64,000 nt of DNA from Saccharina japonica. Lineage: Eukaryota; Sar; Phaeophyceae; Laminariales; Laminariaceae. Of the stretch, positions 53,091 to 62,759 are shown piece after piece. Position 1 is the stretch's first letter; the number at the start of each line of letters is the position of its first letter. The position numbers and the translations under genes are program-made. Under the pieces are notes generated by a model. That model saw only the letters and a program-made list of their open reading frames with translations, was not told the origin of the DNA and searched no databases. The stretch covers positions 71,553 through 135,552 of the forward strand of contig MEHQ01000566.1 of assembly GCA_008828725.1 (NCBI GenBank), read 5' to 3'.

Positions 53091-53279
53091 ATGCAGGCTC
53101 AGCTGCTAAGGCAACAGCAACAGCAGCAGCAGCAGCAGCAGCAGCAACAGCAACAACAGCAGCAACAACAGCAGCAGCAACAACAACGGCAAGAGCAAGA
53201 GCAACAGCTGCAGGAGCAGCGGCAGCGGGAGCAGCAGGAGCAGAGGCAGCAGCAGCAGCAGCAACAGCACCAACAACAC

Positions 53280-53311
<32 letters not shown>

Positions 53312-56300
53312 ACAGCAGCACCAACAACCCCAACAACCCCAACAGCAGCAGCCGCAGCAACAACAACAGCAACAGCGGCAGCAACACACGCAGTACGACA
53401 GTGTTCGACCATCATCACGCCTGATAGGTCTCGGTATGCGTTCTGCGCAGCGTCTCGCCAGAACGGACAAGGGCGAGAAAGAGAACGATGGCAACCCCAT
53501 CTGCAAGAACACCTCCACGGAGGGTTGCAAGGAGGAGGAGAAGTGCCTTGGAGGGCGGGGGGGGGACGGGGCGGGGCGGCGGCTTTGTCTGCAGGCGGGG
53601 GCGGGGGCGGGGCCGCGGATTAAACCCACAACGTGAGTTCGGTAGCTTTTGGTTCGATGTCGTACCGACCGCGCTGCTACATCATCACCCCGCACGGCCT
53701 ACAGTCTATCACTAGGTGCCATGCGTAAATCGGTGTCTTGGGCCACGTTTATACCTCAAAGTTTGGTAACCCTACGATAGGTAACTTCGAACTGCTCCAA
53801 ATCCCATGCACAGTTTCTTAATGCTAGCCAGAGCAACGAGACAGGCTCGGTGCACGTGTTCTAGACGGTTTATCTTACATCCTGTCGACTGCACCACTCT
53901 AACCTACGTCAACCCTCTTGTGGTTCCAAAACTTGCAACGTGCGGGTAGTGTCTGAACACGTCTTGCCCAGGTCCATCCTATCCATGACTCGCCGCCGAC
54001 ATCTCCACTATTCAACAGTCTAAAAATGCAGAAGCCAGAGTTGCGCTCGACTGACTGTTTCCCCCCGCACCCGTGACCACACTCGCCCGGCCCTTGCTGG
54101 GTACTTTTAATAGCAGCGACCGTGCTGCTGGGCCCTTTTTTCCCGAGCATGAGATGTCCGTGGAGGAGGGGGAAGCAGGTGCTGCGGCGGTAGCAGGAGC
54201 AGGAGCAGCAGCAGCGGCAGCAGCAGCAGTAGCAGTAGCAGGAGCAGGGACACTGGGAGCAGGAGCGCGAGCGGGAGTGGGAGTGGGAGTGAAGGCGAGA
54301 GCTGGAGCTGGAGCGGGAGCTGGAGCGGGAACGGGAGCGGGAGCGGGAGCGGGAGCTCCATGTGCGCAGTTTGAGCGGGCTGACGCGAGCCACGCGACTC
54401 CAGCGTTCCGCATGCCCGGATTTTCGCTTTCCCCAACAACGGCACAGCCGAAGGCTGCCGCCCCGCAGGCGAAGGCCGCGGCGACCGTCGGGGACGTGGG
54501 GTCATTGCGTCGCGCTTCGCAACCCGCTCCCCCTGAATTGGCACCAGCATTCGCCATCTCCGCAAATCTTGGAATAATTATGGAGTGGCAGGATAGCTCA
54601 GCGCCTTCGCCCGTTGCGCTCTCGAGCGGGATCGCTCGTCCCGTTCTCCCTTGGCAGAAGATGTCGGTAGAGGAGGCGGCTGAAGATGCCGCTGCGGAAG
54701 CAGCAGCAGCAGCAGCGGCGGTAGCAGCGGCAGCGGCGGCAGCAGCGGCAGCAGCACCAGCACCAGCAGCGCCAACGGGAGCAGCAGCAGCGACAAAAGC
54801 TGGCAAAACTGGCAAGGGGTCCATGAGACGACCGAACGCTGAGGGTGGGGGCGGGCGGCACCGCAAATCGTCACCGGCCTCTGCTGCGAAGGACGCCGCG
54901 ACTGAATCAGCCGTCCCAAACGGTTTGGTTGGCGATGGAAAGGGTGAGCGCCGCGATGCTGGCAATGGCAAGTCGCCGACGAGGAGGAGTGACCATGAAA
55001 AGGCTGGAAGAGGGGACGGGAAGCCGTCCAAGTCGCGTTCGTTGGACGTAACAAAGGACGAGCTATCTATCCCTGCCAAAGTTGAGACACTTCAGGGAAC
55101 GCCTGCAGCTCGGTCAGCGGCAGCGAACGAAATGGCGTCCATTGCAGGAAAGGAGACCGTAGAGACGAAACCGTCGGCCCCTGCCAAAGATGGGACGCCG
55201 CAGGAGGCGCCTGCAGATCGGGAGGTGGTGGAAGCCCCACCCAAGCCATTGGCGCCGACAGACACTGGTGCGAAGGAGGGGCGAGGGGATGACCCGGTCG
55301 TGCTCCCGCCGGAGAATGTCGAATCAAGGGCAGGGGCACGACGGGCCCTGCGACAGCGGGCTATCATCCGCGAGGGGAGGAAGGCTTCCCTGGCGGCAAT
55401 GCCGGCCCACCTCCACGACCGCCGAGGTATCCGAGCCCTCTGGAGGGCAAGTCTCGGCGGGGCTTCTAAAGCTGCCCGCCGGGAGATGACGATGACGTGG
55501 GGGGACCTTCACCCGGCGGAGGTGACCGAGGGGGGCGAAGTGTGGCCTGCCCCAGCAGCGGACACACCTGTGCCTGTGTCACGAATCCGTGGCAGCCGCC
55601 ACACCGCGTCATCACACAGAGTGGCGACGAAGGAAAACCTCCGGTGGAAGACACGTGTGAGCAGAAGAGGACATGCAGAGGCGAGTCATGGGAGGGGACG
55701 GGGACCGGGGCGGGGACGGGCAAGCAACAACCAAGAATAATACGTTTCTAACTGGGAAAGAAGATGGATTGTACCTGGTAGTTGTTTCCCACCGCAGCGT
55801 TTGCTTTATCACGAAATGAGTTCCTTCCGAAAGTACGCAACCACAGGGCGCAAACACAGCTCGCGTTGAAACACCCCTACCCCCTCCTCCCCCCGCGAAA
55901 TGTACGAACCTCAAGGACTCGAAAACTTAACCGGCGTCAGTTCGCTAACCCCGTTTCACCGCACCCCCATCGTTAAACGATCCAGGCGGTCGCCAAGGGA
56001 GAGTACGAGGGAGCACTGGAGCGGCTGCGAGAAATCAGCGCGAATACGCTCAACGACGGTTCGGCGGCCGTGATCTTGCCTGCGCAGCACGCGCAAGAGC
56101 TGTACAACGCGGCGGAAGAGGTGAGTAGAACGAGGGCATCGGCGGTCGAGAGGGTCGAGCCTCGTTCAAATCGCCCCAGCGAGTTGCGTTCACACATAGG
56201 AGCACGAGAAAACAAGAACGCTCCACGATAGTCATCCTGTGCGTGGAGAGAGTGCTTTTCACGTTACAGCACATATAATAGTGTACACTTACGTAGGAGT

Positions 56301-56673
56301 AATGATTGGGGCTCGGAAGCAATGCGGCTCCTCTACCGCCGATTCCAGTCGACCGTACCTCAGCGAAGCGCAATTGACACGTTATCTCGGAGCCACACCC
56401 GTGGTGGTATCCAGGACCCTCCGCACCCCAAAGCAGGGGCGGTAAATGAACGCTAACCCTCACCCCTCGCACTGCCCCTACGGTCCAACAATCCAGGTAT
56501 CCAGGACTTCAGAGGCGCTCTCTCGGGCTCAAGCGGGCCTGAAGAGCGACTTGGCGGCCGCCAGCGAGGCTCTCGGATCGTACACACGTTTTTATCGTTG
56601 TTTGTCTACAGTACTTAAGCCCTCCCGACTCGCGATGGTAACCGCCCCAAGCCCCCTCTTCGTGGGTAGCTGA
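53091..56673 (+). CDS. Tentative gene: poly-Gln and Ala-rich protein with helical exons
   Basis: Proposed plus-strand gene. A poly-Gln exon ending 53632 at AC|GTGAGT (phase 2) joins in phase to acceptor AATAGCAG|C at 54117, which opens the 1.6-kb Ala-rich frame. Two short exons with clear coding character follow: 55986-56120 and 56497 onward. They read AVAKGEYEGALERLREISAN and TSEALSRAQAGLKSDLAAAS. Where the Ala-rich frame splices to 55986 is not settled; candidate donors are near 55516 (GAG|GTGACC) and 55654 (CGT|GTGAGC), both phase 0. The stop at 56671-56673 is one possible end. The product would be largely disordered with C-terminal helices. Function is not recognised. The four pieces could also belong to two genes. 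Confidence 0.4.
53097..53632 (+). CDS. Poly-glutamine exon
   Basis: About 95 codons of CAG/CAA-rich sequence encode Gln broken by Arg, Glu, Leu, His and Pro. A non-repetitive part follows: YDSVRPSSRLIGLGMRSAQR, a charged segment, and a Gly-rich end. The strong donor AC|GTGAGT supports a real exon. The start may be the ATG at 53091 or an acceptor at ATGCAG|GCT (53097). The reverse-strand readings are Leu or Cys runs and are less protein-like. Confidence 0.4.
54117..55740 (+). CDS. Long Ala-rich disordered exon
   Basis: An open frame of about 540 codons runs to a TAA at 55738. It has two related segments, FFPEHEMSVEEGEAGAAA (about 54139) and VLPWQKMSVEEAAEDAAAEA (about 54640), each opening a poly-Ala stretch. 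Further on are two related motifs, IPAKVETLQGTPAAR and APAKDGTPQEAPADR. The C-terminal part is basic (ARRALRQRAIIREGRKASL). The internal duplications preserve frame, which favours genuine coding. It may splice out before the TAA. No known domain is recognised. Confidence 0.45.
55986..56120 (+). CDS. Helical exon (45 codons)
   Basis: Flanked by acceptor ACGATCCAG|GCG and donor GAAGAG|GTGAGT, both phase 0. It encodes AVAKGEYEGALERLREISAN and then ILPAQHAQELYNAAEE, an amphipathic helical sequence. Splice signals and composition make this a convincing exon. The gene family is not recognised. Confidence 0.6.
56497..56673 (+). CDS. Helical exon, possibly terminal
   Basis: Acceptor CAACAATCCAG|GTA (phase 0) follows the previous exon in frame and gives VSRTSEALSRAQAGLKSDLA and then AASEALGSY. 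The frame continues to TGA at 56671-56673. A weak donor at 56580 (ATC|GTACAC) would give a shorter internal exon. The end is therefore uncertain. Confidence 0.4.
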   Translation, partial: VSRTSEALSRAQAGLKSDLAAASEALGSYTRFYRCLSTVLKPSRLAMVTAPSPLFVGS

Positions 56674-56879
56674 TTAGACGTAGGACGCTTTGTGCTGCTC
56701 CGGCACTCCTTGTAGTCGCCTTGCGATGGTGGCTGCCAGCCAACAACACCGTGGAGGCTGCTTTGCTTACACTGGCACCGAATGTCCTGCTCAAGGCTGT
56801 GAAATGGTCGATCTGTAGACTAGTGGTTTGATTCTTCATGGGCGTGTTCCGTATCGATGTTGTTGATGAGTGCATGTCG

Positions 56880-57120
56880 GACATGTCGGGGGAGGGGGGG
56901 GGGTAGCGGTATACTCACGTCATGCATGGCCGTAGTCGTATGACCATAGGCCCTCGCGTCCCTACAATTGTAATGCCGGGAGGGAGCACGTCGGGTTTTC
57001 ACCGACCAGGCGGGAGGAGGGAGGAGGCGTACTTTTTTGTTGCTCACCTTAGTCATTTTACCATCGAGCACGCATCCCTTTCGAGACGGAGCACCGGTCC
57101 TACTCCTAATAGAGACACCT
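56880..57120 (-). mobile_element. Dimeric poly(C)-ended element copy
   Basis: TACTCACGTCATGCATGGCC, GGCCCTCGCGTCCCTACAAT and GGGAGCACGTCGGGTTTTCA, then a second module GAGCACGCATCCCTTTCGAG and CTAATAGAGACACCTCCAAC. The module order differs from the 48425 copy. Confidence 0.7.
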
Positions 57121-57837
57121 CCAACCTTTGGGCGCTCATTGACGTTTTTTTTCCATATAGTACATACAGACAAGGTTTGCTTATATTTTCCCCTTCCTGT
57201 TTCGCCGTCTGTGTATGTCGGGGGGGGGGGGCTAGGGTTGTTTGTCCGTGGGAGGTGTGGGGAGCTTGTACAATATGTAGCAGCCCTGTTCCTGTCAACA
57301 ATATTCGTCTCTACGTATAGAGGAACGATTTGATTGCTGAAACATCACCGCTTCGGCTGCGGGTGCCGCCCGTCAGGGGTGTAAACGGCAAATGCTGATG
57401 TCTAAGAAACGCTGTGGGAACGCGGAGGGAGTGTGTTGATGCTTTCGAGGGAGAGCAGGGGGGGTGGCAGGGGGTAGGGAGGGGAGGGGGCGGGAGGAGT
57501 TTCGTCGTCCTTGTAGCCGCTGTTTGTACTGCGAGTGATTGGCGCGAGAGGTGGCATGTTCACATTGTTCGTTCTTCCGTTTTACCACCGGTGGGTGTAC
57601 CTCAGAGAGGAGAGCCGGTCGAAAACTGGAAGTAAACTGGAAGTGTATTGTCGCGCGTCGTTGATCGCCCCGGCTAGCTTTCTCGGCGTCTCCGTGAATT
57701 GAAACGGACACACCGCAGTCGAGCTGTAACCACTGACTGTACGGATATAGGTATAAAGGTCGAGGGAAACAAAGGATCCGTGGACGAATTAATCACAAAT
57801 TTCCTCCGTTAACCATGCGAAATTTGTACGTGAATAG

Positions 57838-58359
57838 TTGCTTCGGAAGGAATTACACAGAGCGCGTTTCCGCTTCCAAACATTGGTTTCCGAAGAATCT
57901 CTGGAAGCTGTTATCTTCCCCCTGTGTTTGGGAAGAACACTAACCTCCAGGGTTAAACGAAGGGGGAAGACTGCCACCCTAAGCGGACCCTCCGCAACGA
58001 TCAGAGTGGAGACAAAAAAACTCTGGGAGTACGGTGAGACCTCAGACTGGGGAAGCTCTTTTTGGGGCCACCGCAACAAGGACAACAACCAGCAGGACAA
58101 CCAGGAGGACAACCACGACGACGAAGACGACTTGGGGGGGACAACAGCCTCCAGCGTTGATCCGAAGGAGAAACCTTGCCAGAGTAAATGGACTCGACGC
58201 GACCTCATAGCGGGGACCCTACGAGCCCGGTCCTATACTGCCTCAATGCGTATTATGGTATACAGTACAGGACACCTAATAAGAAACAGGAAATCTAAGA
58301 AACAGGAAATCTGGCACAGGCTGGGTTTCTTATTTGAGAAAGGATACTTTCTACACTAA
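57838..58359 (+). CDS. Uncertain open frame with Asp/Asn/Gln repeat
   Basis: A 173-codon frame with a hydrophilic stretch of NKDNNQQDNQEDNHDDEDD (about 58075-58131), flanked by mixed-composition sequence. No clear splice sites or family match. The opposite strand is also open, so coding is doubtful. Confidence 0.15.
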   Translation: MLRKELHRARFRFQTLVSEESLEAVIFPLCLGRTLTSRVKRRGKTATLSGPSATIRVETKKLWEYGETSDWGSSFWGHRNKDNNQQDNQEDNHDDEDDLGGTTASSVDPKEKPCQSKWTRRDLIAGTLRARSYTASMRIMVYSTGHLIRNRKSKKQEIWHRLGFLFEKGYFLH

Positions 58360-58677
58360 TTTCAAGATAACGAATCCCGAATTTCTTATTTTTCCTCTAA
58401 ATATCAGCCTGACTTTCTTGCTAGCCTGTTTCTTATTAGGTGTCCTGCACTGTACCTAGCCGAAACCCTCGGTATCTTGACATTTATTACACGGGTCCCA
58501 AAGCGGTTAATGGCCTCGCCGCGCAGCGTGGGACCATAATACGGGTGAGAATTTTCCTCGAAAAATACTGAGGATCATGGAGAAGGTGGTCGTTATCCGG
58601 CGGGTTTTCCTTGCGTGTGCCCGAGAGGGGAAGTAGTGGGAATGACTTCCTGAAACGTAGCAATAATTATCGTTGTA

Positions 58678-58864
58678 AGGGCCCATATTGACGAGTATAA
58701 AATAAATTCAATTTGGAAAAATTCAAATTCAAACTCGCTTTTCATTGGTCAACACACGCACCAGCACCCTCCAAGATCCTAATATTTGGTGCTGGTGCGC
58801 GTGTTGACCAATGAAAAGCGGATTTGATGGGGTTTTTTTCCAAATTGATTTTTTTTCGGGCCCT
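58678..58864. mobile_element. Hairpin MITE (copy 2)
   Basis: Same hairpin as 11651-11850: GCTTTTCATTGGTCAACACA and TGTTGACCAATGAAAAGC arms with AGGGCCC/GGGCCCT ends. High similarity over the arms indicates a mobile family. Confidence 0.75.
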
Positions 58865-59639
58865 AACGGCTTGGTTTTGGCACTTTAGATTCCCACGTAG
58901 AGGAAGAAAGTCGTGGCGCTGATACGGAACTACATATTGTATACTTCGAACTATTCACACAGCAGTACACCATGTCAACGAAGAGTGTTTTGCAAGCCGC
59001 CATTCAAACAAACAAAATACAAAACAGCCGATTATCATACGAGTACGTAGGTGAATAAACTATGAATTTATGATGACGCCCTTTTCTCGTGGGCTTGGGC
59101 TGTTTGGCTTGTGGGCATGGACTAGAAATGAGGCAAGGCTTTGCTAGCGAAGTATCATGCATTTTGGTTTCCCCCTAAAGATCGCGAACGAGTTGGAGTA
59201 TCACAAGTACACACGCACGAGGTTACACCTGATGCTTGATGACAAGCTAACAGACCACTCTTACGTACCGATGCTTGGTGAAGGGTGAACAGCTGTATTT
59301 TCCATTCCAATGCTGTCACCGATTCTGTTTTTTTTGCGGGGGAACGTGGCTGCGTAGAAAATATGGAGTGGCGTTCCAAGCCAAGCCCTGTCACACAGGG
59401 AAAAAAAGACAGAATGGAGGTAACTACTAGTATTTCTCGGGATTCACATCATGTTAATCCATAGACGAGCCCTCGTAGAGACGGCAACTCCCAACGTGCT
59501 CTAACTTTTAGCTATGAAGATGTATTTATAAAACACCTCTGCAACAAGATGCGATAACCCCGACGTTCGTTATCCGCCCCCCCCCCCTGACGCTGTCATC
59601 TATTGGCAAAAACAAAACGCCTCACAAACTTCTCTTGGT

Positions 59640-59815
59640 AGGATACGTCCCACCCTTCATACGACTCGCCGAACACCTCACGGCGTTTCGCGCTTGGTGG
59701 AAGCAATGTCTGCCTGGTTGGGGAAAACCAAATGTGCTCCGTCCCGGCATTGTAGGGATGCGAGGGTTTATGGTAATACGACTACGGCCACGCATGACAT
59801 GCGGTACCCCCTCCC
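59640..59815 (+). mobile_element. Poly(C)-ended element copy next to a SINE
   Basis: CCTTCATACGACTCGCCGAA, GCATTGTAGGGATGCGAGGG and TACGACTACGGCCACGCATG, then GGTACCCCCTCCCCC. SINE family 1 follows within 50 bp, mirroring the association at 18785. Confidence 0.7.
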
Positions 59816-59865
59816 CCGCCGTGCTAAACAAAACAATAGTGGCACGTGCCACTCGTCACCACTAT

Positions 59866-60221
59866 TTGCCGTCCGCAATTATTTTTTTGTCCATCCCATT
59901 TATTATCTTCGCCCTTCCTTTCTCGCTCTGTCCTGGTCGTAACTCAGATCCGGGGTCACAAAGTAGACTCCTCTCCCTCCTCCCTCACTTCGGTTCTTGC
60001 CTTGCATTTCTATCGCGAGAAGGCTTCAGCCCTTTCTTCCCTCGTCGACTCGCATCGATTGTGCCTACCCACGCTGCTATTAATAGGCGCTCTCAGCAGT
60101 TGATTTCGTTTTTCATTTATTTTTGGAAATAAACTAAAAAATCCGACCCACGTGGGGTTTGAACTCCGTAAATCAATCCTTAGAAGCGTTCGAGCGTACC
60201 GCTAGACCATCGGGGCGACCG
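59866..60221 (-). mobile_element. tRNA-derived SINE family 1, full copy d
   Basis: The minus-strand head (60221-60141) reads GGTCGCCCCGATGGTCTAGC with A box TGGTCTAGCGGTA and B-box-like GGAGTTCAAACCCCACG. The body (60080-59866) has CGATGCGAGTCGACGAGGGA and TTTGTGACCCCGGATCTGAG. Head plus body define the family. Confidence 0.7.
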
Positions 60222-60269
60222 ACGAAAGCAAACAACCACCTTCGACACGCACCCCAAAATCGCCTGGGG

Positions 60270-60490
60270 GAGGGCTGGGGGGGGGGAGGGGGTCATGTCA
60301 CACATGGCCTTCGTCATATGACCACAGACCCTCGCATCCCTACAATGCCGGGACGGAGCACGTCAGGTCTTCACCGACCAGGCAGACATGGCTAGCACCA
60401 AGCGCGATGCGAAACGTGAGGTGTTCGGCGAGTCGCATGAAGGGGGAGCTGCATCCTACTGCAATCGCCAGGGGGGGGGGGGGTGGCCAT
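60270..60490 (-). mobile_element. Poly(C)-ended module copy
   Basis: After a G run: GGTCATGTCACACATGGCCT, GACCCTCGCATCCCTACAAT, then GGTGTTCGGCGAGTCGCATG. Ends at another G run. Confidence 0.7.
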
Positions 60491-60769
60491 CATATCGTCT
60501 AGCACAAATTCCTAGGGTACGTAGCTGATTTATGTTTGTTAGACAGACAAGGGATACAACCTACCTACCAGCCTTTTGCTACTTGGTAGATCCAAAAACG
60601 GACAATCTCCGGAGATAACATTAAAAAAAACAACTTTTCCCACGTTGCTGGTATTAGCAGATAAAAAAAAACGGACAATCTCGAGGAGAAAAGCATTGCA
60701 AAGCCTTTCGCCACTTCAACTTGACGCGCGGCTGACAACAAAAAATACCCCCATTAACCCATTGAAGCT

Positions 60770-61000
60770 GTCATCCATATGCAAGTCCGCCTCACAAGCG
60801 GTTCTTAGTAGGATGCAGCTCACCCTCCATGCGACTCGCCCAACACCTCACGGCGCTTCGCGCTTGGTGCTAGCAATGTCTGCCTGGTCGGTGAAAACCC
60901 GACATGCTCCGTCCCGGCATTGTAGGGATGCGAGGGTCTATGGTCATACGACTACGGCTATGCATAAACATCGAGTACACCCCCCCCCCTCCTCCTCCCC
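60770..61000 (+). mobile_element. Poly(C)-ended module copy with tail
   Basis: Tail GCAAGTCCGCCTCACAAGCG and CAGCTCACCCTCCATGCGAC lead into GGGATGCGAGGGTCTATGGT and CGAGTACACC with a C run. Confidence 0.75.
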
Positions 61001-61086
61001 CCTAACGCCTTCAACCTCAAAAAATTGTCCCTGATCCCCCCTGATCGACGGTTACAAAACAGGGCTGGGTTGCAAAATAACGCCTC

Positions 61087-61257
61087 TCACCGTGCGCTCC
61101 AGTCCGCCTTATTCACGTCCGCGAACGAGTTGAAACGCCAAATCCGTTCGGCCGAGGCCTTCCATCCAAAGTGGAAAACCAGGCCGGCGACGACGAAGGA
61201 TGCGACAGCCGTGGCGATATTGAGGAAGATAGAACCGGTTCCCGGACCGGTCCCCAT
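61087..61257 (-). CDS. Small single-span membrane protein
   Basis: The ATG at 61257 has a good context (GAGCCATGG). It encodes 56 aa beginning MGTGPGTGSIFLNIATAVAS, with one membrane helix (about residues 9-30, ending FVVAGLVFHFGW) and a basic/aromatic tail reading ASAERIWRFNSFADVNKADW, then TGA. Size and layout resemble small mitochondrial inner-membrane subunits, but no family could be assigned. The last codon overlaps a possible donor (CG|GTGAGA at 61091), so it may instead be a first exon whose partner was not found. Confidence 0.45.
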   Translation of the reverse strand: MGTGPGTGSIFLNIATAVASFVVAGLVFHFGWKASAERIWRFNSFADVNKADWSAR

Positions 61258-61806
61258 GGCTCACCCACTGGCCGCAGCGCCCTCGAGGGCAAGCGCTGCT
61301 GTTACATAAATGTCCACCGTGGAGTTGAAGGAGGGAGGCGGGGGGGGGGGGGGGGGTCCCCCCCCCCGCCCCCGCCTCTTCCGTTGTCCTTGCACGGTTT
61401 GCCCCAAAAAACGGCACCACAGCAACGAAACGTGTGCGCTAACTATACCGCACAAAAAACGAGACTTGGGCGCGCGTAGTTTCTCGGGGTAGGAGCCCTG
61501 CAGTAAAAAAAACACATACATACAAGGCCGAAAACAAAGTGTTTACATACGTACGTACGTACGTGACTCCTATCGTATCACACGCGTCCCACGAAAAAAA
61601 GAGAGGCATCCACCTTTTGCTCTCACATCCCTCACGCTCGCAGCTGTCGCCTGTTGGACTGCGGGCTTCCTTCACCCCCAGGCACGAACGGCCTCTCGCT
61701 CAGCTCTCTCTCTCTCTCGCCCGTTCGTTTTTGACGTGCTCTCACCAAGGCAAGGACGGCCTCTCGCTCAGCTCTCTCTCTCGCCCGTTCGTTTCGGCGT
61801 GTTCTC

Positions 61807-62058
61807 TCACTTAGGGACAAACGGCGTTGCGTGGAAGGTGTCCTTCGGCCGGAAAAACTCCGGGTGGTAGGAGAACTCGTCCACCAGCACCTTGATGCCC
61901 TCCTTGTGCCGCGCCTTCGCGTCGCCGTAGATGGAGGCTATCTCTTGCGTCTGCGAGCGGTACAGCTGTTCGAACGGCCCCAGGTCGGTGTCGAATCCCG
62001 CCGTCCACCGCGTGTTCTCTTCGATGCGGCTCTCGATTTCTCGCTTCTTCTCCTCCAG
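61807..62058 (-). CDS. C-terminal exon of an unrecognised helical protein
   Basis: A T-rich tract and acceptor CATGTATCAG|CTG (phase 0) open 83 codons ending in TGA. The sequence has heptad-like charged helices (LEEKKREIESRIEENTRW), then DTDLGPFEQLYRSQTQEIAS, KARHKEGIKVLVDEFSYHP and the compact C-terminus DTFHATPFVPK. It looks strongly conserved rather than low complexity. Upstream exons are not visible between 62.06 and 64.0 kb and may lie beyond the window. Family not identified. Confidence 0.6.
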   Translation of the reverse strand: MEEKKREIESRIEENTRWTAGFDTDLGPFEQLYRSQTQEIASIYGDAKARHKEGIKVLVDEFSYHPEFFRPKDTFHATPFVPK

Positions 62059-62725
62059 CTGATACATGACAAGAAAACACAAAAAAAAAATGAACAAAAA
62101 GCCCACACGTTTGTTTTCACCGGCAAAAGAAAAAGGGGTCTGATGACGATAACATATTTGGTACGAACGTCGTACGAATTGCTTCGTAAGAATGTGAGTT
62201 TCTAATTTTGATGGGGGGGTAAAACAATAATACGAGGGACCCAGCTTTCGAGTTGCCTGAATCATCCGACGTACGCCGTCCACCAATCTCGTTCCAATCA
62301 CGGGGGCCAGATTAATATTCATATCATACCAGGCAAGTTCAAGCGGGATTCTCCGTGGCGGGCTGACGCCCGCCTGCGGCTCCGCGCATGCCCATAATGG
62401 TCGAGGATGTATGTACAGCCAAATCGAGGCCGTGAGTGTGGCTGTATAACCAAGAGGTGCGTTCAGAAACTTCCCATGGCTTCGGGGCAGGTTGAGCAGA
62501 GGAATAACAAAAATACCCTTTACCCCACGAAGAGCTTTCAAGCATTAACAAGCTGAAAGCACCACGGAGCTGCGTATCTGGATGATAGAGAGGCGCTATT
62601 CACCGATAAATTAACCCACAAAATCGTACCAGATAAAGTACCAAATATAGTATGATTTCTTGTTGGGTTTCTGTGTTTTTGGGTGTTTTTCTTTACCAAA
62701 TCAAGAGAAGGCGTCGACCCAACCA

Positions 62726-62752
62726 AACCCTAACCCTAACCCTAATCCTAGT
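62726..62752 (-). repeat. Interstitial telomere-like repeat
   Basis: CCCTAACCCTAACCCTAATC, a short clean CCCTAA array outside any gene. Confidence 0.75.
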
Positions 62753-62759
62753 ACAGGCC

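Noticed and set aside
54012..55079. 355-codon minus-strand frame opposite the Ala-rich exon
   Set aside because: GC-rich shadow of the plus-strand frame; the plus strand has matching splice phases and frame-preserving internal repeats.
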